This document shows positions 26,249 through 34,703 of a DNA stretch of 64,000 bases, piece after piece (position 1 is the first letter of the stretch; each line of letters opens with the position of its first letter). The notes below the pieces were generated by a model that was given only the letters and a program-made list of their open reading frames with translations, was not told where the DNA came from and did not search any database. The translations under genes were made by a program, and so were the position numbers. The DNA comes from Cyanidium caldarium (Eukaryota; Rhodophyta; Bangiophyceae; Cyanidiales; Cyanidiaceae), in assembly GCA_026184775.1 (NCBI GenBank), contig JANCYW010000020.1, positions 62,001-126,000 on the forward strand, read 5' to 3'.

Positions 26249-27883
26249 ATGAGCGCGGAGAGTCTGTGGCTGAGTTGGAGTAGTGAGCACGTGCTGAGCG
26301 ACGAGGACGCCAAGCTGCTGTACGAGCAGCTGTGGCAACCGCCGGTGACCCTGTCCGCTGCGCCACCCGATGGCGTTGACGACGACGACGACGACGACGA
26401 CAAACACCGCGATGCCGCGCCCGCTGTGTTGCCGCCGGTGGACACCCACCAGTTACTGCGACCGCTCGCAGAGGTGCAGCGCAAACTGCGGCCGGTGTAC
26501 CAGCGGGCGCCGCTGGAAAACCAGGTGCACCACGAGGGCGCTCCCCGCATGGTGCGTTTATTGGTGGTCGGACCGCAAGGCGTCGGCAAATCCGAACTGA
26601 TCAACACGCTCTACCGCTACGGCCTGCCGTCTGATCGCACCTGCTGTCCGGGCGCTGCCTGCATGATCGTCACCCATCCACATCCCGACGCCGGGCGCGA
26701 GGTGCTGCCCGAGATGCAGTGGGCGCTGGCGCACGGCGCACCCGGCGCGGCACACGGCTTCCTGCGCGACGAGGCGGCCGCCGCCCAGAGTCATCCATTC
26801 AGCGTGCGCCGCCTGACGCTTGGTGAACAACACCAAGTACATCGGGTGTATATGGGCGACGAGGTGGTGGCCGAGGCGGCCACGATCCACTTCGACTGGC
26901 CGTTTGCCGCGGCACCCGCCGATATTGCTTCGGCCAATGGCCCGGGCGGTAACTGGCAGGCGCAGGTGTTGGAAGTGCGCGGGCTGAACGAACAGGCTTC
27001 GGTGTCGGTGTGGCGCCGGCGGTTGCAAGTGGCCACCTGGTGGCCATCGGCCGCCGCCGCCTCCTCCTCCCATACCGACGGCGATGACCATCGTCGCGGC
27101 TGCGACTGGGACGCGGTGTTGTGGGTGATGCGTCTAGGCGATGAACGGCAGCGCGCGGCGCAGCGTCTGTTGCAGGCGTTGCCCCGTCGGTACCTCCAAA
27201 AAATGGTTTTGGTGCTGACGCACGGCGCCACCTTGCCGCCGGCCTCGTATGCTCGTCACAACACCGATGATGCGGTCGGCACGCAGGCGTACACCGTTTA
27301 CGCCCGCGAGCGCATCGACGCGTGGCGCCAGCGGGTGCGGGCGCGACAGGCCGACGACACCGCGGTGCCGGCGGTGGTGCTGGATTTGGGAATGCGGCCC
27401 GCAGCAGCAGCAGCAGCAGCGACGGCGGCAGTGGATGACGAGGTGATCGGCAAAGGGTCGCTGCCCCTGTGGTACTCCGAGCTGCTACAGCAGACGCTGA
27501 TGCAAGTGGTGCGCGCACGCCATGCAGAAAACGGAGAGAAACGCTCCGGCCGCACGCCCACATGGGGACAGCGCGCCCATCAGATGGTGAATGCAGCGTT
27601 GGTGCTAGCGTTCCTGTGGGCCGCACACCGTTCGACGCCTCCCGCGCACACCTCGATGGACGCGAGGGAGGCCACCGCCGCCGCGCCCCCATTCTGGCAG
27701 TTTTGGCGACGGCGACCGCCCACATCCCCGGCTGCATCATCACCGTCGCCGACCCGGTCTCCGTCACGCCGCCGCCAGCGAGCCCCATCAGGGCCACGCC
27801 AGGCCGCGCGCGGTCGGCGTCCGCGCCCCAGCGATTCGTCCGCAGCGGGGCGCCGCGACGAATTTCCCATCGGCGCGCTGTGA
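26249..27883 (+). CDS. Toc34-like GTPase of the plastid outer-envelope import machinery
   Basis: Toc GTPases receive preproteins at the plastid surface. The 544-residue protein has an acidic N-terminal region with an eight-residue Asp tract (bases 26378-26401), then a GTPase domain with the P-loop VVGPQGVGKSELINTLYRYG (about 104-123), a TH-type G4 signature in KMVLVLTHGATLPPASY (about 318-334, compare LTHAQFSPPDGL of Toc34), VPAVVLDLG, and GSLPLWYSELLQQTL. A hydrophobic C-terminal anchor (MVNAALVLAFLWAA, about 445-460) fits tail anchoring. The DTPG motif (G3) is not recognisable: the place reads LEVRGLNEQ. After the anchor about 80 Arg/Pro/Ser-rich residues follow, longer than in Toc34. Confidence 0.68.
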   Translation: MSAESLWLSWSSEHVLSDEDAKLLYEQLWQPPVTLSAAPPDGVDDDDDDDDKHRDAAPAVLPPVDTHQLLRPLAEVQRKLRPVYQRAPLENQVHHEGAPRMVRLLVVGPQGVGKSELINTLYRYGLPSDRTCCPGAACMIVTHPHPDAGREVLPEMQWALAHGAPGAAHGFLRDEAAAAQSHPFSVRRLTLGEQHQVHRVYMGDEVVAEAATIHFDWPFAAAPADIASANGPGGNWQAQVLEVRGLNEQASVSVWRRRLQVATWWPSAAAASSSHTDGDDHRRGCDWDAVLWVMRLGDERQRAAQRLLQALPRRYLQKMVLVLTHGATLPPASYARHNTDDAVGTQAYTVYARERIDAWRQRVRARQADDTAVPAVVLDLGMRPAAAAAAATAAVDDEVIGKGSLPLWYSELLQQTLMQVVRARHAENGEKRSGRTPTWGQRAHQMVNAALVLAFLWAAHRSTPPAHTSMDAREATAAAPPFWQFWRRRPPTSPAASSPSPTRSPSRRRQRAPSGPRQAARGRRPRPSDSSAAGRRDEFPIGAL

Positions 27884-27938
27884 GCGACACCGCAGCACCG
27901 ATGCACCTCTCTGATCCCCTCTTACCTAACCTCACCCC

Positions 27939-30575
27939 CTATAAATCCGCGGGTTGTCTCCTCCGATACATGCCGTGACTGTGCACCACCTCGCCGCGGT
28001 TCACCAGGTGTCGCAACAACGCCGCCAGTTGCGTCGGCGACTGGTGATACGGCGGCTCGGTGCAGAACATTTTGAGGAGGTTGTGGATGCGTTCCAGCGG
28101 CAACGCCTCGAAGTTGGTCAGCATGCCCAAGACATAGTTTTCGTACACCAACATCTCGGGTTGGGCAGATGCAGCGGATGACGACGAGGATGCGGTGCCG
28201 ACGTCGTCATCGTGCAGGAGACGCTCTACCTGCGACTCCAGTGCGTCCGGTCCCTCCTCCATATCCAGCGCGTCCACCGCCGTGTGAGCAGCAGTGGGCG
28301 GGGAGGCATATTCGATGACCTGATAGGTGTCCGCGTCCACCGCCCGGATCGCACCGTGTCGGCTCCAAAAGCGCAGTACCCGGCGCACCTGCAGCTGCCA
28401 GAGCTCTCGCACCGTTGGAGTTGGTCCTGTTGCCGCCTGGCGATTCTCCGGTACGAGGATTTCGTCCAACAGTTCCGATTCCGTCCAAGCGGAGCGCTGC
28501 GCAAAACACGATATCACTGCAGCGGCCACGGGAGCGACATGCCGCACCTCCAGCACCCGCCCGTCCTCGAAATGCAGTCGCACTCGACACGCACCCGCAT
28601 GCGGCAGCCAGTGCAGGACGCGCGGCGTCTTCACCCGCGCGTAGTACGCCGAGAGCGCCGCCGTGACGGTGGCCAGCGGTTCCGGCCAACGCATGGCGGC
28701 GGCGGCGGCGGCGGCCGTTCGCATGGTGGCCAGCGATGGCGCTTCGTGCGGCCGGCTGATCGACGACGAGGTGGTGTTGCCGCCCGGACACCACCCCACA
28801 CCTTGCGACTGACACAGTGTCGGCGGCCAGCACATATACGACGCGATCACCGGAGCCACCGCCGTGCCGTCCGGTACCGAAACCGCCCCATCGGCTCGGG
28901 CGCTATTCCACAACCGCCGCGAGTCAGACACATCTTTCAGCATCATCTCGCACCGCGACAGAGCCACATCGCCGAAACGCACCTTCAGCATCTCCACCTG
29001 CTGCAGCGCCTCCTCATACGGCACTTGCAGACGGCCGACCAATCGCTCACTCAAACACTGCTGATACTCCGCCACAAACGCCTCACGGCTGCTCACCATG
29101 TGAATCACCCGCGAGAGAAGGTCGGCATTGCGAGGCCGCCGCGCCGCACCGCCGCATCGTATGGATGTGTGCAGCCGCAAGGGGGCATCCAGCGGCTCGG
29201 GTTGCCATGGCGCTTGTGCACCCTCCTCCTCCTCCTCTTCCTCTTCCTCTTCCTCCTCCTCCTTATCGCCGTTGGCGGCGTTGCCACCTCCCAGTGGAGT
29301 GGCGTCGACGCCGCTCGCCTCCAACTCGAACAACGCCTCCCCGCCGGGCGCCGTCAGCGTCTCCACCACGCAGCGCAGGGCGTCGCCGCGATTCTGTCGC
29401 CAGTACTGCCGTACCGGCTCGCTAACGCTCTCCAACAACAGACCGTACGGATCGATCCAGCGCAACGCTTTCACGGTGTTCACATAGTGCAGTACCTGGT
29501 CGGCGGTGGCCGCGCCCGGTTGCAACAGCCGTCGGCGGAACTGTGCGCGCACCGCTTGTGCAAACTCGCCGCGCGCATCGGTGTGCACTAGGCACTCGCG
29601 CACATCGCGCAGCGCCGGCAGCGAATCCGGAAAGTCCACCACCATGTCGAACATCTCGCGGGTGCGCACCGCCAGCAGCGCCTCGTAGGTGTGATGGGCG
29701 AAGCGGGCGCGCCAATGAGCCGCCTCGCCGCCGCCGCCACCCGATGAATGACCGTCGGCGAGCGATGCACCCGACCGGTTGCCGAATATCGCCTCCAGCC
29801 ATGGCCACACGCAGCGCTCTAGCCATGAGAGGAGCGGCGGCAGCGCGTAGCATGAAAAGTGGCCGGCGGCGGTCACCTCGACGTGACGCGTGATGGCCGC
29901 ATACGCACACGCCGCTACCGTGTCAATGAGGTGCGGCAACAGGCCGACGTCCTGCAGATGACCGCTCAGCTGCCGTATCGGCAGCGTGGATTGCCGCACC
30001 AGGTCGTCTTGGTCGTCGCCTTCGACGGTGGTATCCTCTCCGGAGCGCAACCTGGTGGTGGTAGGGGCGGCGGTGCACAACTGTTCAAAACGCCCCGCAA
30101 ACACGCTGCGCATCCCGCGGCGAAACCCGTCCCCGTCCAGACCGGCCGCAATACGCGCCTGGCACTCCACCCGAAACTGCTGCACCAGAGCGCCACGCGG
30201 ACGCCATCCCATACGCTGCTCCAACCATTCTATCGCCGCCTCCGCCTCGACCAACGCATCGCGCGCCCGTCGCGCCGCCGCCAGCCACTCGCGCTCAGCG
30301 TCGTGGCGCACGGAAACACCCCCCGCCGCCTCGCCTGCCAATTCCGCCAAACTGCGCCCGTGCCTCTCTGCCCTCTTCATCGCCGACTCTCCCCCATCTC
30401 TCCCCAGCGCCACGCCCTCCACTTGCCGCAAGCACTCCGTCCAGTGGTGCGCCAACAGCGCGGTGCCCAGTCCCACTCGACTCAGCGCCTCCACTACCGC
30501 CCCACTCTTGCGACTCACCAGCGCGTCCGCATCCACCGCCTCCCGCCACCATCCCTGCCACGATTCCGAGTTCAT
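27939..30575 (-). CDS. APC2: Anaphase-promoting complex subunit 2 (cullin-like APC2)
   Basis: APC2 is the cullin-type scaffold of the APC/C ubiquitin ligase that drives mitotic exit and binds the RING subunit APC11. The 878-residue protein has helical N-terminal repeats, a cullin-homology part (LSRVIHMVSSREAFVAEYQQ, LSERLVGRL, EMLKVRFGDVALSRCEMMLKDV), and the C-terminal winged-helix end, typical of APC2: VYENYVLGMLTNFEALPLER, IHNLLKMFC, then LRHLVNRGEVVHSHGMYRR. A Glu tract of about 14 residues (bases 29222-29263) and a short Gly/Ala-rich segment are inserted. The ATG at 30575 (MNSESWQGWW) is a good start. Confidence 0.9.
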   Translation of the reverse strand: MNSESWQGWWREAVDADALVSRKSGAVVEALSRVGLGTALLAHHWTECLRQVEGVALGRDGGESAMKRAERHGRSLAELAGEAAGGVSVRHDAEREWLAAARRARDALVEAEAAIEWLEQRMGWRPRGALVQQFRVECQARIAAGLDGDGFRRGMRSVFAGRFEQLCTAAPTTTRLRSGEDTTVEGDDQDDLVRQSTLPIRQLSGHLQDVGLLPHLIDTVAACAYAAITRHVEVTAAGHFSCYALPPLLSWLERCVWPWLEAIFGNRSGASLADGHSSGGGGGEAAHWRARFAHHTYEALLAVRTREMFDMVVDFPDSLPALRDVRECLVHTDARGEFAQAVRAQFRRRLLQPGAATADQVLHYVNTVKALRWIDPYGLLLESVSEPVRQYWRQNRGDALRCVVETLTAPGGEALFELEASGVDATPLGGGNAANGDKEEEEEEEEEEEEEGAQAPWQPEPLDAPLRLHTSIRCGGAARRPRNADLLSRVIHMVSSREAFVAEYQQCLSERLVGRLQVPYEEALQQVEMLKVRFGDVALSRCEMMLKDVSDSRRLWNSARADGAVSVPDGTAVAPVIASYMCWPPTLCQSQGVGWCPGGNTTSSSISRPHEAPSLATMRTAAAAAAAMRWPEPLATVTAALSAYYARVKTPRVLHWLPHAGACRVRLHFEDGRVLEVRHVAPVAAAVISCFAQRSAWTESELLDEILVPENRQAATGPTPTVRELWQLQVRRVLRFWSRHGAIRAVDADTYQVIEYASPPTAAHTAVDALDMEEGPDALESQVERLLHDDDVGTASSSSSAASAQPEMLVYENYVLGMLTNFEALPLERIHNLLKMFCTEPPYHQSPTQLAALLRHLVNRGEVVHSHGMYRRRQPADL

Positions 30576-30867
30576 ATTCTACTACTACTGGAAACAGACG
30601 TCAACATGCGCAGCGTTTGTCGCAACACCACCGACCGCCACCCGCGCGCCCGTCATCGAAAGCGCGCTCTTCTGCTGCGCGCCCGATCGATCGATCGACC
30701 GATCGATGTCGTGTGCGGGAGACGATCGCGCTTTCGATGACGGGCGCGCACAACGATGGCCGGTGTGCATGGGCCAGCATCGAGTGTCCGATCGCTACGT
30801 TCCAGCGTCCTGACACCGTAACCTATTCCCCACCACTGCTCTTCTCATTCTCTCTCCATTGCATGGT
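30576..30867. promoter_or_regulatory. Divergent promoter region with a 23-bp perfect inverted repeat
   Basis: A 292-bp gap between APC2 and the hydrolase gene. It holds the inverted repeat listed separately and, on the plus strand, a C/T-rich tract (CTTCTCATTCTCTCTCCATT, 30841-30860) just before the hydrolase start. Confidence 0.55.
30644..30749. repeat. 23-bp perfect inverted repeat around a GATC-rich core
   Basis: The arms at 30644-30666 and 30727-30749 are exact reverse complements over 23 bases (left arm GCGCGCCCGTCATCGAAAGC then GCG). The 60-bp spacer holds a GATCGATC-type palindromic tract at about 30684-30708. No flanking target-site duplication is seen. It could be a cruciform-forming regulatory site, a replication-related element, or the remains of a small terminal-repeat element. 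Confidence 0.9.
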
Positions 30868-31602
30868 ATGCCCACTGTGTCTGTCGATGGCTTGGAGCGC
30901 GGCGTCTCCATCGCGGTCAACCCGACGGTGACGCTGCGCGGTTGGCTCTATCAGCCACCGGGGGCGGCGGCGTCCGAGCGCGGTGTGGTGCTCACGCACC
31001 CGCACCCGAAACTGGGCGGGGACGGGCACCACAACAATGTGGTGGCGGCGCTGGCGCAGGCGTTGGCGGGCGGGGACACCTTCCCGTGCACCGTGCTGAC
31101 GTTCAACTCGCGCGGCCACGGCGGTTCGAGCGGGGTGTCCACGTGGCGCGGTCTAGCAGAGCGCGAGGACGTGCTCGGGGTGGCGCGGTGGATGCACGCT
31201 CGACTCGGAGCGCAGTCGCGGGTAGCGGTGGTGGGTTACTCGTTCGGGGCGGCGGTGTGCGGTTCGGCGGTCGGGCAGTTGTGTGTGTTGGCGGGCGGGG
31301 CGCCGGCGTGGCTCGCGGCCTACGTCTCCATATCGTATCCGGTGGGGTTTGTGTCGCGGCTGCTGCTCGGACAGCATATCGAGCCGACCACCAAAATCAC
31401 CCTGCCGAAACTGTTTGTGTACGGCGGACGCGACCAGTTCTCCAGCGCCGCCTCGCTGGAGCACCTTTTCGCGCGCCTGCCCGAACCGAAGGACAAGGTG
31501 GTGTTCAGTGAGGGTGATCACTTTTGGGTGGGCGCCGAGGACACGCTGTCCAATGCCGTGGCCATGTGGTTGCGCAGCTGTTGGATGCGACAGACAGCAT
31601 AG
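30868..31602 (+). CDS. Alpha/beta hydrolase of unknown substrate
   Basis: A 244-residue hydrolase of the bacterial COG2945-like type: after the first strand comes LTHPHPKLGGDGHHNNVV, a His-Pro-His-Pro oxyanion-side motif typical of this group, then LTFNSRGHGGSSG. The catalytic triad is visible: Ser in VVGYSFGAAV (about 123), Asp in YGGRDQF (about 188) and His in SEGDHFW (about 216). No signal or transit peptide is seen, so it is probably cytosolic. The ATG at 30868 is preferred; a TTG three codons upstream is not needed. It converges with the large glycosyltransferase gene, 49 bp apart. Confidence 0.85.
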   Translation: MPTVSVDGLERGVSIAVNPTVTLRGWLYQPPGAAASERGVVLTHPHPKLGGDGHHNNVVAALAQALAGGDTFPCTVLTFNSRGHGGSSGVSTWRGLAEREDVLGVARWMHARLGAQSRVAVVGYSFGAAVCGSAVGQLCVLAGGAPAWLAAYVSISYPVGFVSRLLLGQHIEPTTKITLPKLFVYGGRDQFSSAASLEHLFARLPEPKDKVVFSEGDHFWVGAEDTLSNAVAMWLRSCWMRQTA

Positions 31603-31651
31603 CGCAGAGACATCTTCCACGCCTCGCGCACACGCTCTCCCTCTCTGTTTA

Positions 31652-34039
31652 TCACGGTATCCAGTGGTGTGCGTGATAGGTGCAGCGCTCTTCGTCGGCG
31701 CGATAGAACCACAGGCCGGCGGCTTGCAGCCGTTGGATTTTGGCGGACAGCCCGCTGACCCAATTGTTGTGCAGCACGACGATATCGTCGGCGCCGCGGT
31801 CGTGCAGGCGCTGCAGCACGCGGTGCCAGTGCGCGCCGTGCGGATACTGCTCGCGGTCCAGGAAGCGGGTGTGCAGGACGGCGTCCAGGCAATGACTGTC
31901 GCCGAGGCGGTGCTCGCCGGTGGCACCGCACAGCACGTCGTAAAAGGACGGCTGCTCGGTGAGCGGCGACCGGGCGGCCTGGGCGACGATGCGCTCGAAA
32001 GCGGCCACGGTGGCGGTGCTGCTGGGCACCCAGTAAAAGCCGGAGTTGGCGCGCCGCACCCCGTTGGCGGGCAGGTGCGCGGCCGGCTCGTTGCTCTGCA
32101 CGTACAGCGTGGAGGTGCTTGACGGCGGCCGGCGCCGTCCCGCGAGGTCAGCGATATCCGGGTCGGTTTGTTGGCCGGCCAAGAGGCGGCGGGCATCCCG
32201 GAACCACACCACATCCACATCGCTCCACAGCACGTGATAGCCGCGTCGCAACACCTGGAGCACGTGGCGCGACTTGAGTTTGACGCGCTGCCGGAAACAC
32301 GCCGTGCCGTATGCACAGGCGCTGGTATTCACTCCGACAGCTTCGGCCGACGGCGCTCCCCCCGCGGCCATGCTCTCATTGTAGAACACCGCCAGTCCGC
32401 GTGCATACGCGAACCGATACAGATTGTCGTCCATGGCGGCCACCAGCACGTTGCGCACCCCGACGCGCCGCAAATTGCACACCCAGTTCATCAGCAGGTA
32501 ACGGTAGTCGTAGCTGGCGGCGGTCATCACCACGGTGCGCGTGGTCGCATCCGCCACCGCCGGCAGCAGCGCATCCAGGGTGTGCGCCAAGTGCCCGTGC
32601 AGCTGAATGGGGTAGTCGCCGGGCTGTTCGGTGCTCACCTGACCGCAATGCCACCAGCGCTGGTCGTGCAGCTGCGGGTCGGTCTGTGATGCGCGCACGA
32701 AACTGCTGTACTCGCAGCGGCAGGCGGCCGGCCGGCGCCGCTCCACCACACAGTAACCGTGCACCAGACACGGCACCAGTTTGTAGGGCGCGTGGAGCGG
32801 CGTGCCCATTTGGCTGCGGTAACTGCCGTACGCCAGCGCCAGATGCACGTTCAGATACGACTCCCAGGCGTGCCGCTTGTGGGTGCTCCAAAAGTTGCCG
32901 CGTCCGGTATGCGGCCAGGCGCCGCCCGCGGGCACCACATGCGCGTATGCGTGCTGTGCGTGCATGGCGGCGACGGCTTCGCTGAGGTCGATGACGCCGC
33001 GGAGGCGGCCAGCGGCGAGCACCTCGTGCAACAGCCAGTTGTCGTATTTGCCGCGGCCGAACACGAACGGCGGCATCGTGGTGTTGAACAAGTACTGGCG
33101 GGCGTGCTGCCCGTACCGCCAGGCGAACCAATCGATACCGCCGTACGAATGCAGCGTGCCGTGCTGTCGCACCCGCTCGGACTGTTCATCGCGGTCGGTG
33201 CTGGTGGTGATGCGGTGGGCGTGCGATTCGTCCACATCCCAGCGCGCTCCGATGGCCAGGAAATCGGCAAACAGCGGCCGCACGGTGGCCAGCACCGCGG
33301 GCAGATCGGTCGGCAGCACGATATCGGCATTCACCAGCAGCGACACGGTGTGCGAGCGGTTGTGCAGCCCTCGCATCTGTAGGGCGGAAATCGGCTCGCC
33401 CTGCAGCGCCCGCAGGAACATGGAGTGGAACAGCGGTACGCCCTGAAAGTTGCTATCCACCTGGCGGTCGACGATCACACGGTCGCCGAGGGTGTGCACG
33501 ATCGACTCCAGCTGCGCGTCGTCGGCATCGTTGCCGTTGCCGAACAGCACGATGAACGGCGGCGGCTGTAGGCGCGTCCACGACTGCAACGCGCGCATCT
33601 GCGCTCGCGCCTCGTGGCGGTCGCGCGTCGGTTTCGGCGCGGTGTAAATGATCAACTGCGGTAACGGCAGCGTCGGAGCGGGTGTTGAATGGATGCCGGC
33701 ATTATGCGCCGATGCGGAATGCGATGGGATAAACGGCGGTGGCGGCGGCAAGAACGGAGTGATGGCGGGCACGACCGGATCCCATCGATAGGCCGCCGGA
33801 TCGACCGTGGAAATCGACCGCGCTCGATTCACCCTGCTCCATCCCAACAGCCGTCCACCACCTGCTGCCAGCCAACTCGCCACACCCACCACTAGCAACA
33901 GCAACAGCAACAGTCCCGGTGCGCAAGGCAGCCGCCGCCAGCGCCCCGGCCACCGCCGCTTGCCCGCGCGGCCGGCTCCGTCACCCCACCATCGCTTGCG
34001 CGCTACCACCACCGGCGGTGCTGGCGTCCACTCCAACAT
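31652..34039 (-). CDS. Large type II membrane glycosyltransferase with a C-terminal GT77-like domain
   Basis: A 795-residue protein with a basic N-terminus, one membrane anchor (about 41-60) and a Pro-rich stem, so probably a Golgi enzyme. The C-terminal 290 residues follow the nucleotide-diphospho-sugar transferase domain of GT77 plant cell-wall enzymes: YLLMNWVCNLRRVGVRNVLV, FAYARGLAVFYN, KLKSRHVLQVLRRGYHVLWS and the metal-binding Asp motif SDVDVVWFRD near residue 606. The half before it (about 140-480) also looks like a GT-A fold (FIVLFGNGND, LLVNADIVLPTDL, FAWRYGQ, PFVFGRGKYDNWLLHEVL), so the protein may hold two transferase domains. Donor and acceptor sugars are unknown. Upstream in-frame codons to 34393 are Arg-rich and were left out. 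Confidence 0.75.
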   Translation of the reverse strand: MLEWTPAPPVVVARKRWWGDGAGRAGKRRWPGRWRRLPCAPGLLLLLLLVVGVASWLAAGGGRLLGWSRVNRARSISTVDPAAYRWDPVVPAITPFLPPPPPFIPSHSASAHNAGIHSTPAPTLPLPQLIIYTAPKPTRDRHEARAQMRALQSWTRLQPPPFIVLFGNGNDADDAQLESIVHTLGDRVIVDRQVDSNFQGVPLFHSMFLRALQGEPISALQMRGLHNRSHTVSLLVNADIVLPTDLPAVLATVRPLFADFLAIGARWDVDESHAHRITTSTDRDEQSERVRQHGTLHSYGGIDWFAWRYGQHARQYLFNTTMPPFVFGRGKYDNWLLHEVLAAGRLRGVIDLSEAVAAMHAQHAYAHVVPAGGAWPHTGRGNFWSTHKRHAWESYLNVHLALAYGSYRSQMGTPLHAPYKLVPCLVHGYCVVERRRPAACRCEYSSFVRASQTDPQLHDQRWWHCGQVSTEQPGDYPIQLHGHLAHTLDALLPAVADATTRTVVMTAASYDYRYLLMNWVCNLRRVGVRNVLVAAMDDNLYRFAYARGLAVFYNESMAAGGAPSAEAVGVNTSACAYGTACFRQRVKLKSRHVLQVLRRGYHVLWSDVDVVWFRDARRLLAGQQTDPDIADLAGRRRPPSSTSTLYVQSNEPAAHLPANGVRRANSGFYWVPSSTATVAAFERIVAQAARSPLTEQPSFYDVLCGATGEHRLGDSHCLDAVLHTRFLDREQYPHGAHWHRVLQRLHDRGADDIVVLHNNWVSGLSAKIQRLQAAGLWFYRADEERCTYHAHHWIP

Positions 34040-34703
34040 GACTGCGCAGCCTTGGCAGGAGCGTCGTCGACGACGACGTCGACGACGTCCCGGCGATGGG
34101 TCCGAGCCGGCGCCCTCCCGGGAGAGCTCGATCGACGGCGACGGACGCGGCGATGGAGTAACGCCCAACAGCTGTCGCCTCGCCATACCCCTGCCGGTGT
34201 CTCCACCGCCTCCCGGTGTCCATCGGTCCCTCGTCATCTTGTCATCGGGCGCTGTCGTCTGAACGCGTTGCGGTTTTGCGCTCCATGCGGTCGTCAGCCT
34301 GTCCGACAAGTGCCGCCCACCGGCGATTTGAATGCGTGCAAGTCGGAGGAGAAACAGGAAGAGGAGGGAGAGGCGCCGGCGGGCACCCCGCACGGAGCAG
34401 AATGAAAGGTGTCGGGTGGAGAGAGTCGGGGAGGTGACTGGGTGAATGGGGACGTGTCTGTGGTGTCACTGAGTAGCCATCACCACGCGCGTGCCCCTGG
34501 AAAAGGGCACTGCGACGCAATGCACGCTACGCTGCATCTTGCTCATCTTCTCTCGCTCGCTCCCGTTCTCCTCGGGACGATGGGAGTGCCTCTCATCGTT
34601 GGTGTGCTCGCTCTCCGTGCGAGAGGCGCGGCACCGCTTACCACGGGCAAGTTGGTGTGGTGGGTAGCACGCTCTGCACGACACGGAGACGACGGATGAA
34701 CCG
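34040..34703. promoter_or_regulatory. Divergent promoter region between the GT77-like and AAMP-like genes
   Basis: A 664-bp gap. It contains a CGTCGTCGACGACG perfect palindrome (34062-34075) followed by more CGACGT repeats, and a short open frame with a hydrophobic stretch (34520-34699) that ends four bases before the next start codon. No RNA gene is seen. Confidence 0.45.

Noticed and set aside
28212-29591. A 459-codon plus-strand open frame opposite APC2
   Set aside because: Antisense shadow with Arg/Gln/His-rich translation; APC2 motifs on the other strand are clear.
30644-30749. The inverted repeat considered as a transposon with terminal repeats
   Set aside because: Only 106 bp in all, no coding capacity, no flanking target duplication and no second copy in the window, so it is listed as a repeat of unknown role.
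34520-34699. A 59-codon frame with a hydrophobic segment ending four bases before the AAMP-like gene
   Set aside because: Too short and without conserved content to call a gene; it may be an upstream open frame in the leader of the next mRNA.
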